From positions 458,056,376-458,120,375 of the forward strand of contig NC_134710.1 in assembly GCF_043290135.1 (NCBI RefSeq): a DNA stretch of 64,000 nucleotides, written 5' to 3'. The first letter of the stretch is position 1, and the number at the start of each line of letters is the position of its first letter. Shown here one piece after another: positions 48,145 to 58,229 of the stretch. Origin of the DNA: Rhipicephalus microplus. Its lineage: Eukaryota > Arthropoda > Arachnida > Ixodida > Ixodidae. Below the pieces are notes generated by a model, which was not told where the DNA came from, did not search any database, and saw nothing but the letters and a program-made list of their open reading frames with translations. The position numbers and the translations under genes were made by a program.

Positions 48145-49815
48145 GAGAGGAGTAGCAAAAAAGGACGCGGGTCTTCAAGAAGGAAGGCGCAGTCGATAAG
48201 AACAGGTTTGCGACCACTATGTTGACAGTTTCCTAAAAGAAAGCGTTCTGGACCTAAATTCAGGTTGAAACCAAACACCAGAGGACAATGGCGAATCTTT
48301 CCCACGCACTTCAGGAATCTTAAGTGTTACGAAGAAAGCCGCTCAAAATCACGAATGACGCGAGTTAGCAAAGTTGGTCTAGGAGCTCGAGCTCATTGTG
48401 GCCTCTGGCGATCGCGAAATTAGCAGAGAACACGACTGCCACGTGCAAGGCTGAAAGCTTTTTGCATATTGCGGCTCAGAGTTTCTGGAAGGAAATCATT
48501 TCAATATTCTTCCAGTTTTGAACCTTTGAAATAAAGTTTTCTTTTGTATGTAAGGTTTAGGTAGAAAACAAAGACTGGTTTCAAAGGGTTCATGCTAAAC
48601 GCAGATTGTGTTACATTTGCAATCAAATGCTCGTTTAGAAGATTTTTAGATGATATGGAAGCGTACGTTTGGTCATAAAATGTTACAGCGCTCTATAAGT
48701 GCGAATAGAGCTAACACACCTGAAAGAACCCAGCGCGTTTTTTATCCAAGTGGCTGGCATGATCATGTTACATTAACAAAACAGGACCATTACGCGAGGT
48801 TTAGTTCCGTCACTTTGGTTTTGATAGGATGCTTAAGTATCGTGTGATAGTTTAGGCGGAGCGTTACATGTTGCCGAAAGTCGAGGTAGGAGCGACAATT
48901 TTGACAGTTATAAGATGCAGCCGAATCTAATCTAAAAGAATTCTAATCTAAGCTGAAAGTCTGTCAAGGTGTGTCCTACTAGAGACGTGAACAACTGTAA
49001 TTGTTGAGCTTGGGTTATAGCATCCGCAGAGAGCTCGCGTGAAGACTTAGGTGATTGGTTGTGCGTAAACGGAACTTATGCGAGCATTCTTCGTTTCGAT
49101 TTTTTCGTTGTTTTGCAAGTGTCCTGTTTATGTGGTGGCTAAGCCTAGTGAAGGCAGCTCGGAAAACTAGCTTAGTAGACTGCCAAGTGAGTTTCATAGA
49201 GGTGGAGCATCGTCCTCTCGGAGCTACTGCTTCTGTTCTCTAAGAATGGCCGCCTGCTGCGTTGAAGCCTCGTTTTGCAACAGTATATGTTTGACATACG
49301 GTACAGGGAGAGGGATACCCCATAGCAATGCTGAGTGTTTAAGTCGCTGTCCCTGACGCGAACGGCATTCTCGAGAGTTCTGCAATATTTTTTCCTGATC
49401 GAGACGAGGACCATTGATTAGGTTTTGTTGTTGTTTTGTTACGTTTTAGAGTTCGTTGAACTCATGGTGGGTAATTTGAAGACACCACTATTCAAGGTTT
49501 AAGGTTTCGTGTGCTTCAAGTGCTGTTATTCTGTTTCGCTCAAACTTAAGTGAGGAATTTGGAATAACTAGTGTACTTCCTTTAATTAGTTGTAAAAGGG
49601 TAAATATGCCTGGTGGGGTTTGACGGAATTTTCTGGCGCTCACTAGGTGAGTGGTTGTGTTCCATATGCGTATGTGATGTCTGTTGAGCCAAAATGAAGC
49701 AGGTGGTCACTACTTCATCAAAGACAGTCTTCACTAGACCAGCCGTCAGCGATGATCTCTCCGAAATGTGGCTGCAAACCACAGCCCATCGAGATCACCC
49801 CACCGCGCGAGAGAT
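48145..49815. other. Non-coding interior of the LTR element
   Basis: No frame shows pol motifs. The polypurine tract expected before the 3' LTR is weak (GCGCGAGAGAT ends at 49815). Confidence 0.6.
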
Positions 49816-50590
49816 TGTTACGACCGTCATCATTATTAAAGTATTTCGGCCTTTGTGAACGGGACGAAAATATTTCGACGCATTCCAAGCAAGGGTGTGC
49901 TGTCAAGACGGATTAATTTCCTTTCGGCAAAACCTGCACGAGGGGTTCGGGACTGGTTCGCATAGAGAAAACGCACGAGCCATAAGAGGCCATTGTGAGC
50001 TCGACTCTAAAAAGGCCATTGTGTTTGCTGCGAGCAAGGCTTTTGAGCCAGACAAGGAGGCAGCTGGGCCATTTTCGAGGTCACCGAGGATTCGGAAATC
50101 TCGGAACCAGCATGGCATTTGCAGTTCAGGCTGAAAGCTAAAGCCAAACTGGTTGTGGCTGCATCTTGCGAGGAGAACCGGAGTCTTCGATATTCGCAGC
50201 TCAGCCCCTGTTTTTAGCAAACGAAGAATGGAATGTGGGGTTGAAGGGAAGGAAAAGGCACTATGTGCTGCAGCCCTTGCCGGAGCCCGCCTCGACGACA
50301 AGGGATTAGTCGACCACTCCTCCTTCCCCCTTTCTCCATAGGACCGGCTAAATGGGGTGGCATATTTTGACGATATGCTGGCCCACCACTACATTGTCCT
50401 ACGCAAACGGTTAAACAGCTCTTCTGTACAGTTCTGATCACTTGATCACCTCCTTTCTAATTCTCAGTTACTTACCATGTAAATAAATTGTTGTCGTTTT
50501 TACCAACACCTTATCTGACTTGTTCGACAATGGGTGCTAGGATAGAGGCCCGCTACCTAACCCAGACCCGCGGGACCCGGAGTCGCAACA
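49816..50590 (+). repeat. 3' LTR, 775 bp
   Basis: It begins TGTTACGACC and ends CGCAACA, so it has the canonical TG..CA ends. AATAAA lies at 50482-50487. It matches 44928-45699 along its length. Confidence 0.9.
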
Positions 50591-50594
50591 ACGC

Positions 50595-51035
50595 ACGTTC
50601 CAGTTGACATCGTTGTGCAAGTGCTAACAACTGGTTATATAAACATCTGCAACACTTCAACATATGTCTCTGTGCAACATTCGTTCATATAATTAGCGGG
50701 ATTTCATCACGTGTCGCTCAATAGGAAAAATTTAAACACGGTCACCTTCCCTCCGCATGCTTCTTGCTTGCTTGCTTGTTCCTTTCTTTTGTGGCTCTCA
50801 CCCGCTAAGGGGGATTGGCCAAGAAGCCGGTGGTTAATGCAAATAAATACCTATAGATTTTCTAGATTAGGGGAATATGATTACTGTGTTTTGACTGTGA
50901 AATTTATTTGGCGCAATGTCAGAAAAAAAAGAAAAATAGGGGCGGGGAGAAGTAATAGAATTGGTTGAATATCTGTGGTGAAATCGTTATATGAAATTCT
51001 CCTGAAAGTTGAATCATTGCAGTGTATCAGCTAAA
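50595..51035. other. No gene recognised
   Basis: Short stretch between the LTR element and the next repeat. No motif was seen. Confidence 0.45.
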
Positions 51036-51039
51036 TAAT

Positions 51040-51875
51040 AAGCGATAGTGTGGCTAGGAAAATTCGAGAGCTTCGCATAACGCCGATTCCCAGGCACGTG
51101 TGATCTGCCGACTTTTTTTTTCTTCCGGTTGTAAATTGTAACGAAAGGTCACAGCTTCGCCGCAAAGACCAAGCAATGAACGCGACGGCAACAAATTTAG
51201 AGGTGACATGCAGAATTGTAAGGAGATCGAAACGTACCCCGCGTTTCTCACGCACAAATGGCGCATGAAACGTACTCACAGGTGCAGACGTCCGCACATA
51301 AGCGTCTCATTTGTTACTTCGCTGTGTCTGAAATGCGCACGCTTTTCGCAAAGGAAGACTCCGATTAATACAGTGGTCTTTGTTCGCCCGGTAACTACAG
51401 CGGAATCGTTCCTGGTAAAGCCAAAGGGCAGCCAAGACGTACGATCCTCCCCTCCTTGCCACCGCGAGATAAGGGCGCGCGAGGAAGCGCCACTGTCCGT
51501 CTCTAATTCGGGCAAAGTACACGTAGGATATTAATGAGGGTGCCGCCAAGTGATGTTGAGACGCACGCTCATTCCGCCATCTTGCTTATAATGCTAAAAA
51601 CACAATTCCTTCCGAGATGCTCGTGAGCAGTGGTAAGTGGTAGATATAAATACCTTGCCGTTTGAAGTGTGAGGGATGTTGGGGGGTGGCTCAGTGATTA
51701 ACATCTCGCATTCACGACGCAGAGGTCCAACGTTCAATTCCACGTGACGGAGGTTTTTTATGGTTTTTATTTTCTTGCATTTTCATATATATAGATACGT
51801 ATACATATAAGGTGAGTCATAGCGACGCCGACGCTCTCGACCGACACTGGCCGCGGCTTTTTGGGCACATCGCTG
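51040..51875 (+). repeat. Composite dispersed repeat with tRNA-like module
   Basis: A GC-richer body (51130-51640) is followed by a tRNA-like module at 51683-51755, with GTGGCTCAGTGATTAAC as A box and ACGTTCAATTCC as B box. A T-rich tail and a short TA/ACGTA run follow, then a GC-rich end at 51810-51875. From memory, this whole arrangement is a widely dispersed tick repeat; only the tRNA-like boxes are directly supported here. No coding function. Confidence 0.5.
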
Positions 51876-51899
51876 CTTAAGGACTACTCTTTATTTCTG

Positions 51900-52990
51900 C
51901 CACTATTGCCATCAGAAAAAGGGCTCAGACATGCGTTGGTTCTGCACTGCGACATTGCAGGGCGTCCGTTCGGGATGATTGACTTCCGAAAGCCGCTCAA
52001 AAACTAGGCATCATTCAAGAAGTTAGTGGCATAGGAGCATATCAGATGTCACCCGTCTCGTTTCTCAAGATAAAAGATGAGGCCAAGAAAACACTTCTGG
52101 ACGCTGGCCTACTCTTCGTTAAAGAACGGCCTTGCATCGTCGTTGAGCCTGAATGAGAAGAGGTTTGTCTCAAGTTGCATGGGTAACCTTTGACGTCAGC
52201 GCGGAGACTGTACAGCGTGCATTCCGGGAGTAGGATTAAAATAAAGAAGTCATGAGCGACATGTCGAGAGACGAAAACATTGAAGAAGTTGATTCAACGA
52301 CAAGATTCGTTCGTATATTACTATAGGAAGGCGTTGCTACTAATCGCATACCCCACCAGATGCGTCTCAGGAGTGGCATGGCATTGGTGATTGTGCAAGG
52401 ACGAGTGCCACTGTGCCTGCGTTGCCGGAACACTGGACACATTCGTCGCGACTGCAGGGTGCCCAAGTGCGCTCGTTGTGGCTTTTTTGGGCATAAGCAG
52501 GTGGACTGTACTCGTTCCTACACCAGTTAAGAAAGTCGAGCAAAAAATGCGCAACAGACTGAATTGCCAACGGATAGAGGAAGCAAGGAGGGCTACGGCG
52601 TCGGAGGCAGCGGTGGAGACGTCTCATCTAGTGGCGACCAACGAGAGAGAGATGGAGATATTCAAGCAAAAAACGCAGATGAAAATAGGGGTCTGTGCAC
52701 TGAAATGCAGCGGCATTTCACTGGGACGGCGACCCAACACAAGCCTGAACCAGTCATCAGCCGCGACGCTACTTCGGACATGGATACAGTCAAAACTACG
52801 CCAGCAAAATGACGCCTTAATGAGGGTGACCTGGCGTCCCAGCAGCATCAGACCCAGGAAAATTAATGGAAGGGGCAAGTGGCTAGTGCGAAAAAGTCTC
52901 GAGGTGCTGGCCGCCTGCGTTCGTTGTCGCTCTCGCGCGGCGGCGATGGGACGACGCCTTGAGCGTCAGCCGGACAATGGATTAGGTTGT
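51900..52990 (+). pseudogene. LINE ORF1 with two CCHC zinc knuckles
   Basis: RNA-binding protein of the LINE. The early part reads GRPFGMIDFRKPL, then EVSGIGAYQMSPVSFLKI and GLLFVKERPCIVVEPE, before a TGA at 52154. RRM-like and linker sequence continues in another frame (EEVDSTTRFVRILL). The zinc knuckles CLRCRNTGHIRRDC and CARCGFFGHKQVDC lie at 52414-52509. A hydrophilic tail follows to about 52990. At least four frame interruptions. Confidence 0.82.
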
Positions 52991-53029
52991 GGTAAGGTAA
53001 GCGCCGTTCACTAGGCTTTTTTTCATCAC

Positions 53030-56000
53030 GATAGCGACAATAAGATTGGTGACGCAAATTGTACGTGGGGTTTCTGCCAAACGGCGACAAAACCAGCTTT
53101 ACCACCTGAAATTAGATCAAGATTTAGGCATCGTCGCTGTACATGAAACTAAGGTAGAGAGTGAAGAGCATGCTAAATGAATGGTGCAGCCTTTCACGAG
53201 CCTATTTGATGTGTGTCTTTGTGACTTGGTGGGTACGCCTTCAGGGTGCTTCTTGTTAATTTGGGAGAGCCTTGATGCGAAAGTTAAATCCGTAACTACT
53301 AGCGAGGTGGGTCAATACATTATATGTTATTTTTTATGAAGAAAAAAATGGAGAGTGATCTGTGTACACGCACACTGTAATTCAAGATCGAAAATAGTGT
53401 TTTATTCTTGATGTCGATTTAAATGATGAACTAATTCTCGCTGGGGATTTCAACTGTGTTTGTTCAATTATAGATAAATGGAGCTTTAGGCCATAAAGTA
53501 ATTCAAGCCCCGCCATTTTAATCGATATGGTAGCGAAGGCTCATCAAGATGACGTGGGTGAATATCTTTGCAGTAGAAAAGGTGTCTTGTTTACCCACTT
53601 TCAGCGTTCAAGCCATGCTAGAGTTGGCAGAGTGTCCGTGTCTTCTGAAATCATACCTTCGAGCCATGGTTACAGAGAGACACTTGTTACATTCAGTGAT
53701 CACTGTTTGGTTTGGTTTTCAATAGATAATTATAAAATGAATAAGAAACATTCGTCTTGAAACCTCTAGAAAGTTATTGTAAAGCTAATAAAGGATGAAG
53801 AGTTTATTCGCATATTTTATAGGGCATAGAACCCTTAGAAAATAGAGCACTTGAAGCCTGGGGACACAAGTGCGAACTATTTAAAGAGAGCATAAAACTG
53901 AAAGCACTTGAGAGAGCCAGTATCATGAGACATGCTTAAAAAGAACTTGAAGCGCGCTTGCGTGAAAACTTCCAACAGTTAGTGCCGAAAGAATGTACCA
54001 AGGCTAGTACATTTTCAGAGGAGATTGACAGAGCTAAACAGAAGCTAGAGCTGATAGAGGAAAAACAGTACCGAGGAGCGTTGATTCGAGCTTGAGCACA
54101 AAACTTGGCAGCGAGAGAAATGCCAACTAAAGGAGCTTTTGGAGCTGAGCTAAGACATGTCTCTAAAAATGAAATAAGGGAAACGAATATAGAGGAGCAA
54201 GGTACCATACAAAAAAAAAACAATAGCCGGTGCGTTTTTCGAATATTAGAAAGAGTTATTCACACCAACCAGCGTACATGCAGATCGTCTTATTAGTGAT
54301 TTCATTGCATTAGTGCCAAGACTTTCAGCCGAAAGAAAGAAAATTATAGAATTGCCCAAAACAAAGTGAGAAGCTGAAAAAGCGATTGATAAGTTAAACA
54401 ATGGACACTTTCCATGACCAGATGGCCTGAGTGCTGCAATATACAAGGAATTCAAAGAGGTTATTTCACCTATTTCGAAGAAGGCATTCAACGAGACTTA
54501 AGCGTAAACGACTTTCACCATCGTTCTTCTCAGCCCACATGGTCTTAATACCTAAAACATAAGATCCCGTTAAGTTAGGAAGTATTACAGCATACAGAAC
54601 AATCAGCCTAACAATTGTTGACTATAAACGTTTGATGAAAATAGTGGCCAGAAGACTCCAGACAGTTACGAAAAAACTGATTGGGTACCACCAAACCTGC
54701 GGCATAAAGGGAAGAAAAATTATGACCAACAAAAACATAGCACGATCAATCCTAGAAAGTTGTGACGCTATGCATCTCAATGTTGCCATGCTTCAAATTG
54801 ACCCCGAAAAGGCATTTGATGCGTGTCGCACGACTTGCTCCTTTCATTACTTGAGCACATGCGCGTTGGGAGTTTGATTAGCGACGCAGTGCGCATGGTT
54901 TACACAGGATGCACGACGAGATTGGTAATAAAAAAACTGGGGGTGAGTGTATACCTGCGCTGTGGGCAATAAGACATGGGTGCCCCCAAGCGCCCCTGCT
55001 TTTTGGTATTTTTATTGAACCTTTTTGTTTGAGCGTAATTATTAACAGTGCATTATGCAGCTTTAAACTGCAGAAAGCTGAGGTAAGCCTCCTTGCATAC
55101 GCAGACGGCATTGCAGCTTTCTGTACAAATTATGATAATATCATGCTTGCTCTGAATGCCGTGAAAACGTTTTGTCAAGTGAATGAGTGGTAGCGCCGTG
55201 AGCGGGGATAAGTGCCTTGGTTCCTGACATGGGAAATAGGACGTTGCACTATGAGTATTTTTAAACTATAAATGGCAGTAAACACCAGTGAAGTATTCAA
55301 GAGTGCCGCTGAAGTTCTCTCGCGACAGTGAATCATATTGTGAAAAAGAACCACTGGCATTGCGCAATTATGTAGAAAAATGAATAGGTTTGGATATTTC
55401 TATATTAGCACGAACCACAACCTGCAACTTGTTTCTAGTGAGCAAGCTGTGGCACATAATGCAGATTTTTCACTGCAGTAGAATAGGTGTACAGAAAATG
55501 CACATATTATTTGAAGTTTTCATTTGAAGCTCTATCTGGAAAAGATTAAGCCGCACAAACCTCTGCAGAAGAATTCTAGAAGGCGGGTTTGGATTCGTTT
55601 ATTTGTAAGTAAGACAACCTGCCAATCGTTTGTTTTCCTGCGTGATGTAGATTACCCTTTTATGAGAACTTTTATATATTTAAGGTTATCTAGAGTTTTG
55701 CCGACTATAATTGTATCGTCATCAAATATGAAAAGACCAATACAGGGGTTTTATAGGAAAATCTCTCGTTTTTCTCCTTTCTATAGGTGAGATTTTTGGT
55801 AGAGTAACTGACTGAAGTATCCCGTAAAAAAATTTTATAAACATTTTGTCGATGTTTTACTGCCTGTACCTTTGCTCCGTCAGCTATACCGTGCAGGCCC
55901 AAAGCCGGATGGCTCGAAATGTGTTAAAAGAATGCTTGCAGTGCCAGGGGTTAAAAGTTTTTTAAAATTGCATATTGGTACCTTACCAGTGAAAACGTGG

Positions 56001-56407
56001 TTGCAGGATAGGGGAATTCTGATGCAATGAAGCACACAATGCCAATCACGCAGTAATTTGCAAAAAAAAAAATGAACGCGTGTGTATAGATATCGGAAGC
56101 GGGGTCTTTTTCTGAGACATAATGCCGAGAACCTCGAAAAAACAGTTACCGTTGAGTCCACATGGCATCAGTTTTTTTTTTCGGTTAAGAACGAGGCAGC
56201 CGTACCTTATGGTCTAACTACGCTTTTTGGCCTACCCAGTATATGAAAAATCCAATGTGCCTATAAAAACGCGAATGTAGAAGTGCTACCTGTGCGCCAG
56301 TAGTTTTGTCAATCTGTGTGCAATTCTCTTGAATTGCTGAAGAGCCAAGAGGATATACCAGACTCGATTGTGAGCATGGAGTCCTTGCTACGAATGCCAA
56401 AATGTTG
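53030..56407 (+). pseudogene. LINE ORF2: endonuclease and reverse transcriptase
   Basis: Endonuclease: LGIVAVHETKVESEEH with the catalytic glutamate near 53140; AGDFNCV with the GDxN box near 53440; then SDH-type TFSDHCLVWF near 53690-53720. RT: fingers SLTIVDYKRLMKIVARRL (about 54605-54660), CGIKGRK, motif A LQIDPEKAFDA (about 54790-54820), then GCPQAPLLFGIFIEPF. In the next box, YADGIAAF at 55098, the second catalytic aspartate is glycine (YADG for YADD). Thumb (CFPA, PFYENFYIF) is near 55640, and C-terminal sequence (KIAYWYLTSENVV, later SVCNSLELLKSQEDIPD) continues to 56407. Confidence 0.82.
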
Positions 56408-56629
56408 ATCAATAGTCAGCTTAGAGCAGAGGGTACTTCAATCAACTTTGTGAGAGCGCACTTGTATGTAAAATACGTACTTGTATTTTTACCAATAATT
56501 TATTATGTGAAAATTAAACAGTCTTGATAAGCAAGGCAAAAAGAATAAAAGCGGCATGCTGCACTGCTTAGTTTGCTCAGTTGGAAATCCAGACCTTGCA
56601 CGTTTGATTCCGCACCGGTGGCTTTTTTT

Positions 56630-56684
56630 AAGGGGGGGGGGGTGCTTTCTTCATCTTTTTAAGGGGGGGTGTGCTTTCTTCATC
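56630..56684 (+). repeat. Tandem copy of a G-run plus TGCTTTCTTCATCT
   Basis: TTTTTAAGG..GGTGCTTTCTTCATC occurs twice in a row, with G-runs of different length. The second copy holds the left target-site duplication of the RTE LINE. The short tandem thus predates or accompanies the insertion. Confidence 0.85.
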
Positions 56685-57977
56685 TTAAAACATAAGAAAG
56701 GAGATGACAAAGACTTCAAGAATTACAGGCCAATCAGCTTGCTCTCTGTAGTATACAAGCTATTTACAAAGGTAATTGCTAACAGAGTAAACAAAACATT
56801 AGAATTCAATCAACCAAAGGAACAAGCAGGAATTCGAACAGGCTACTCAACAATTGACCACATTCATACTATCAATCAAGTAATAGAGAAATGCTCAGAG
56901 TATAACCAACCACTATACATAGCCTTCATAGATTACGAGAAGGCGTTTGATTCAGTAGAAATATCAGCCGTCATGCAAACACTGCGGAATCAGGGCGTAG
57001 ATGAAGTGTATATGAACATTCGGGAAGAAATCTACAGGGGATCAACTGCTACCATAGTGCTTCATAAAGAAAGCAACAGAATACCAATCAAGAAGGGTGT
57101 AAGGCAGGGGAACACAATTTCCCCAATGCTTTTTACCGCGTGCCTAAAGGAGGTTTTCAGAAGCCTAGAATGGGAACAGTTAGATATAAGAGTCAATGGA
57201 GAATACCTTAGTAACCTGCGCTTCGCCGATGACATTGCATTGCTAAATAACTCGGGGGACGAATTGCAACTCATGATTACGGAGTTAGACAAGGAGAGCA
57301 GAAAGGTGAGTCTTAAAATTAATCTGCAGAAAACGAAAGTATTGTACAAGAACCTCGGCAAGGAGCTGCGCTTCGGGATAGGTAATAGTGCACTTGAAAT
57401 TGTAAAAGACTATGTCTACTTAGGGCTGGTAATAACCGCAGAGCCGAACCACGAGATCGAAGTTACTAGAAGAATAAGAATGGGGTGGAGCACATTCAGC
57501 AAGCACTCACAAATTATGACAGGTAGATTGCCATTATCCCTCAAGAGAAAGGTATATAACGGCTGTATCTTGCCGGTACTTAGCTACGGAGCACAAAGCT
57601 GGAGACTTACAAAGAGGGTTCAGCTTAAATTGAGGACGACGCAGCGAGCAATTGAAAGAAAAATGGTAGGTGTAACCTTAAGAGACAAGAACAGAGCAGA
57701 GTGGATTAGGGAACAAACGGGGGTTAAGGATATCATAGCTGAAATCAAGAAGAAGAATTGGACATGGGCAGGGCATGTAGCGCGTAGACAGGATAACCGC
57801 TGGTCAATAAGGGTAACTGACTCGATTCTCAGAGAAGGGAAGCGGGTTAGGGGGAGACAGAAGGTTAGGTGGGCAGATGAGATTAAGAAGTTTGCGGGTA
57901 TAAATTGGCAGCAGCAAGCACAGGACCGGGTTAACTGGCGGAACATGGGAGAGGCCTTTGTGCTGCAGTGGACGTAG
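56685..57977 (+). CDS. Reverse transcriptase of RTE LINE, C-terminal 430 codons, open frame
   Basis: The frame enters the element at 56685 (LKHKKGDDKDFKNYRP) and stays open to the TAG at 57975. RT motifs: FIDYEKAFDSVE (motif A), KKGVRQGNTISPMLF, and the catalytic FADD at 57222-57233 in LRFADDIALL. The connection region has DYVYLGLVI. The C-terminal region has LPVLSYGAQSWRL, RKMVGVTLRDKNR, WAGHVARR and RGRQKVRWADEIKK, the standard RTE end. The endonuclease and the RT start are lost by truncation. The upstream ATG at 56556 lies outside the element and is not its start. Codons look intact, which fits a young copy, but it cannot be autonomous. Confidence 0.95.
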   Translation, partial: LKHKKGDDKDFKNYRPISLLSVVYKLFTKVIANRVNKTLEFNQPKEQAGIRTGYSTIDHIHTINQVIEKCSEYNQPLYIAFIDYEKAFDSVEISAVMQTLRNQGVDEVYMNIREEIYRGSTATIVLHKESNRIPIKKGVRQGNTISPMLFTACLKEVFRSLEWEQLDIRVNGEYLSNLRFADDIALLNNSGDELQLMITELDKESRKVSLKINLQKTKVLYKNLGKELRFGIGNSALEIVKDYVYLGLVITAEPNHEIEVTRRIRMGWSTFSKHSQIMTGRLPLSLKRKVYNGCILPVLSYGAQSWRLTKRVQLKLRTTQRAIERKMVGVTLRDKNRAEWIREQTGVKDIIAEIKKKNWTWAGHVARRQDNRWSIRVTDSILREGKRVRGRQKVRWADEIKKFAGINWQQQAQDRVNWRNMGEAFVLQWT

Positions 57978-58010
57978 TTAGGCTGATGATGATGATGATG
58001 ATGATGATGA
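56685..58010 (+). mobile_element. RTE-type LINE, 5'-truncated, recent insertion
   Basis: Perfect 15-bp target-site duplication TGTGCTTTCTTCATC at 56670-56684 and 58011-58025. It is 5'-truncated in the RT fingers region and ends just after the stop in a GATGAT microsatellite tail (57982-58010), the usual RTE 3' end. No frameshift or stop was seen in its coding part. Confidence 0.95.
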
Positions 58011-58104
58011 TGTGCTTTCTTCATCGTTTTTTATACAGTTGTTTGTATCAGTTTTAGGTCACAACTCGTCATGGTGGTTCTCACACTGCTTCGCGCTCCA
58101 GCTT

Positions 58105-58225
58105 TGCCAGAAGTCGACCAGCCACCTTTTGCCACCATACACCATGTGCCACCAATATTTGCAGCACCGTAATCCACCAACATAGTAGATGGTGGAATCC
58201 ACCATTCCTGTAGTGGACGTTTTTT
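58105..58225. repeat. Fragment of the CCACCAT/ATGGTGG fold-back family
   Basis: It has CCACC..ACACCATGTGCCACC words at the left and ATGGTGGAATCCACCAT and GTAGTGGACGTTTTTTC at the right, like the left arm of the element at 33676. It interrupts the gypsy integrase frame on the minus strand (about 58200-58240). The terminal CCCTATCG is not seen here. Confidence 0.55.
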
Positions 58226-58229
58226 CATT

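Larger units (their letters stand above)
44928..50590 (+). mobile_element. LTR retrotransposon with gag-like ORF only (non-autonomous)
   Basis: Two long direct repeats (44928-45699 and 49816-50590) share start, end and polyadenylation signal and enclose 4.1 kb. The inside has a repeat-rich leader (46081-46366), a gag-like coding region in the sense direction (46520 to about 48141) and about 1.7 kb with no coding similarity. No protease, RT or integrase motif was found in any frame. An intact copy would need enzymes from another element. A flanking target duplication was not evident. The gag N-terminus resembles the SAP-like helical domain of tick gypsy gags (recall). Confidence 0.82.
51880..56407 (+). 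mobile_element. L1/Tx1-like LINE, near full length, heavily mutated
   Basis: Both ORFs of a long LINE can be followed on the plus strand: ORF1 with two CCHC knuckles (about 51900-52990), then ORF2 with endonuclease (53030-53740), linker, RT (54550-55200), thumb and a long C-terminal region to about 56407. Stops and frameshifts occur throughout. The catalytic RT box is mutated. The order and the CCHC-bearing ORF1 suggest the Tx1/L1 group. The preceding composite repeat ends where ORF1 similarity begins. Confidence 0.82.
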
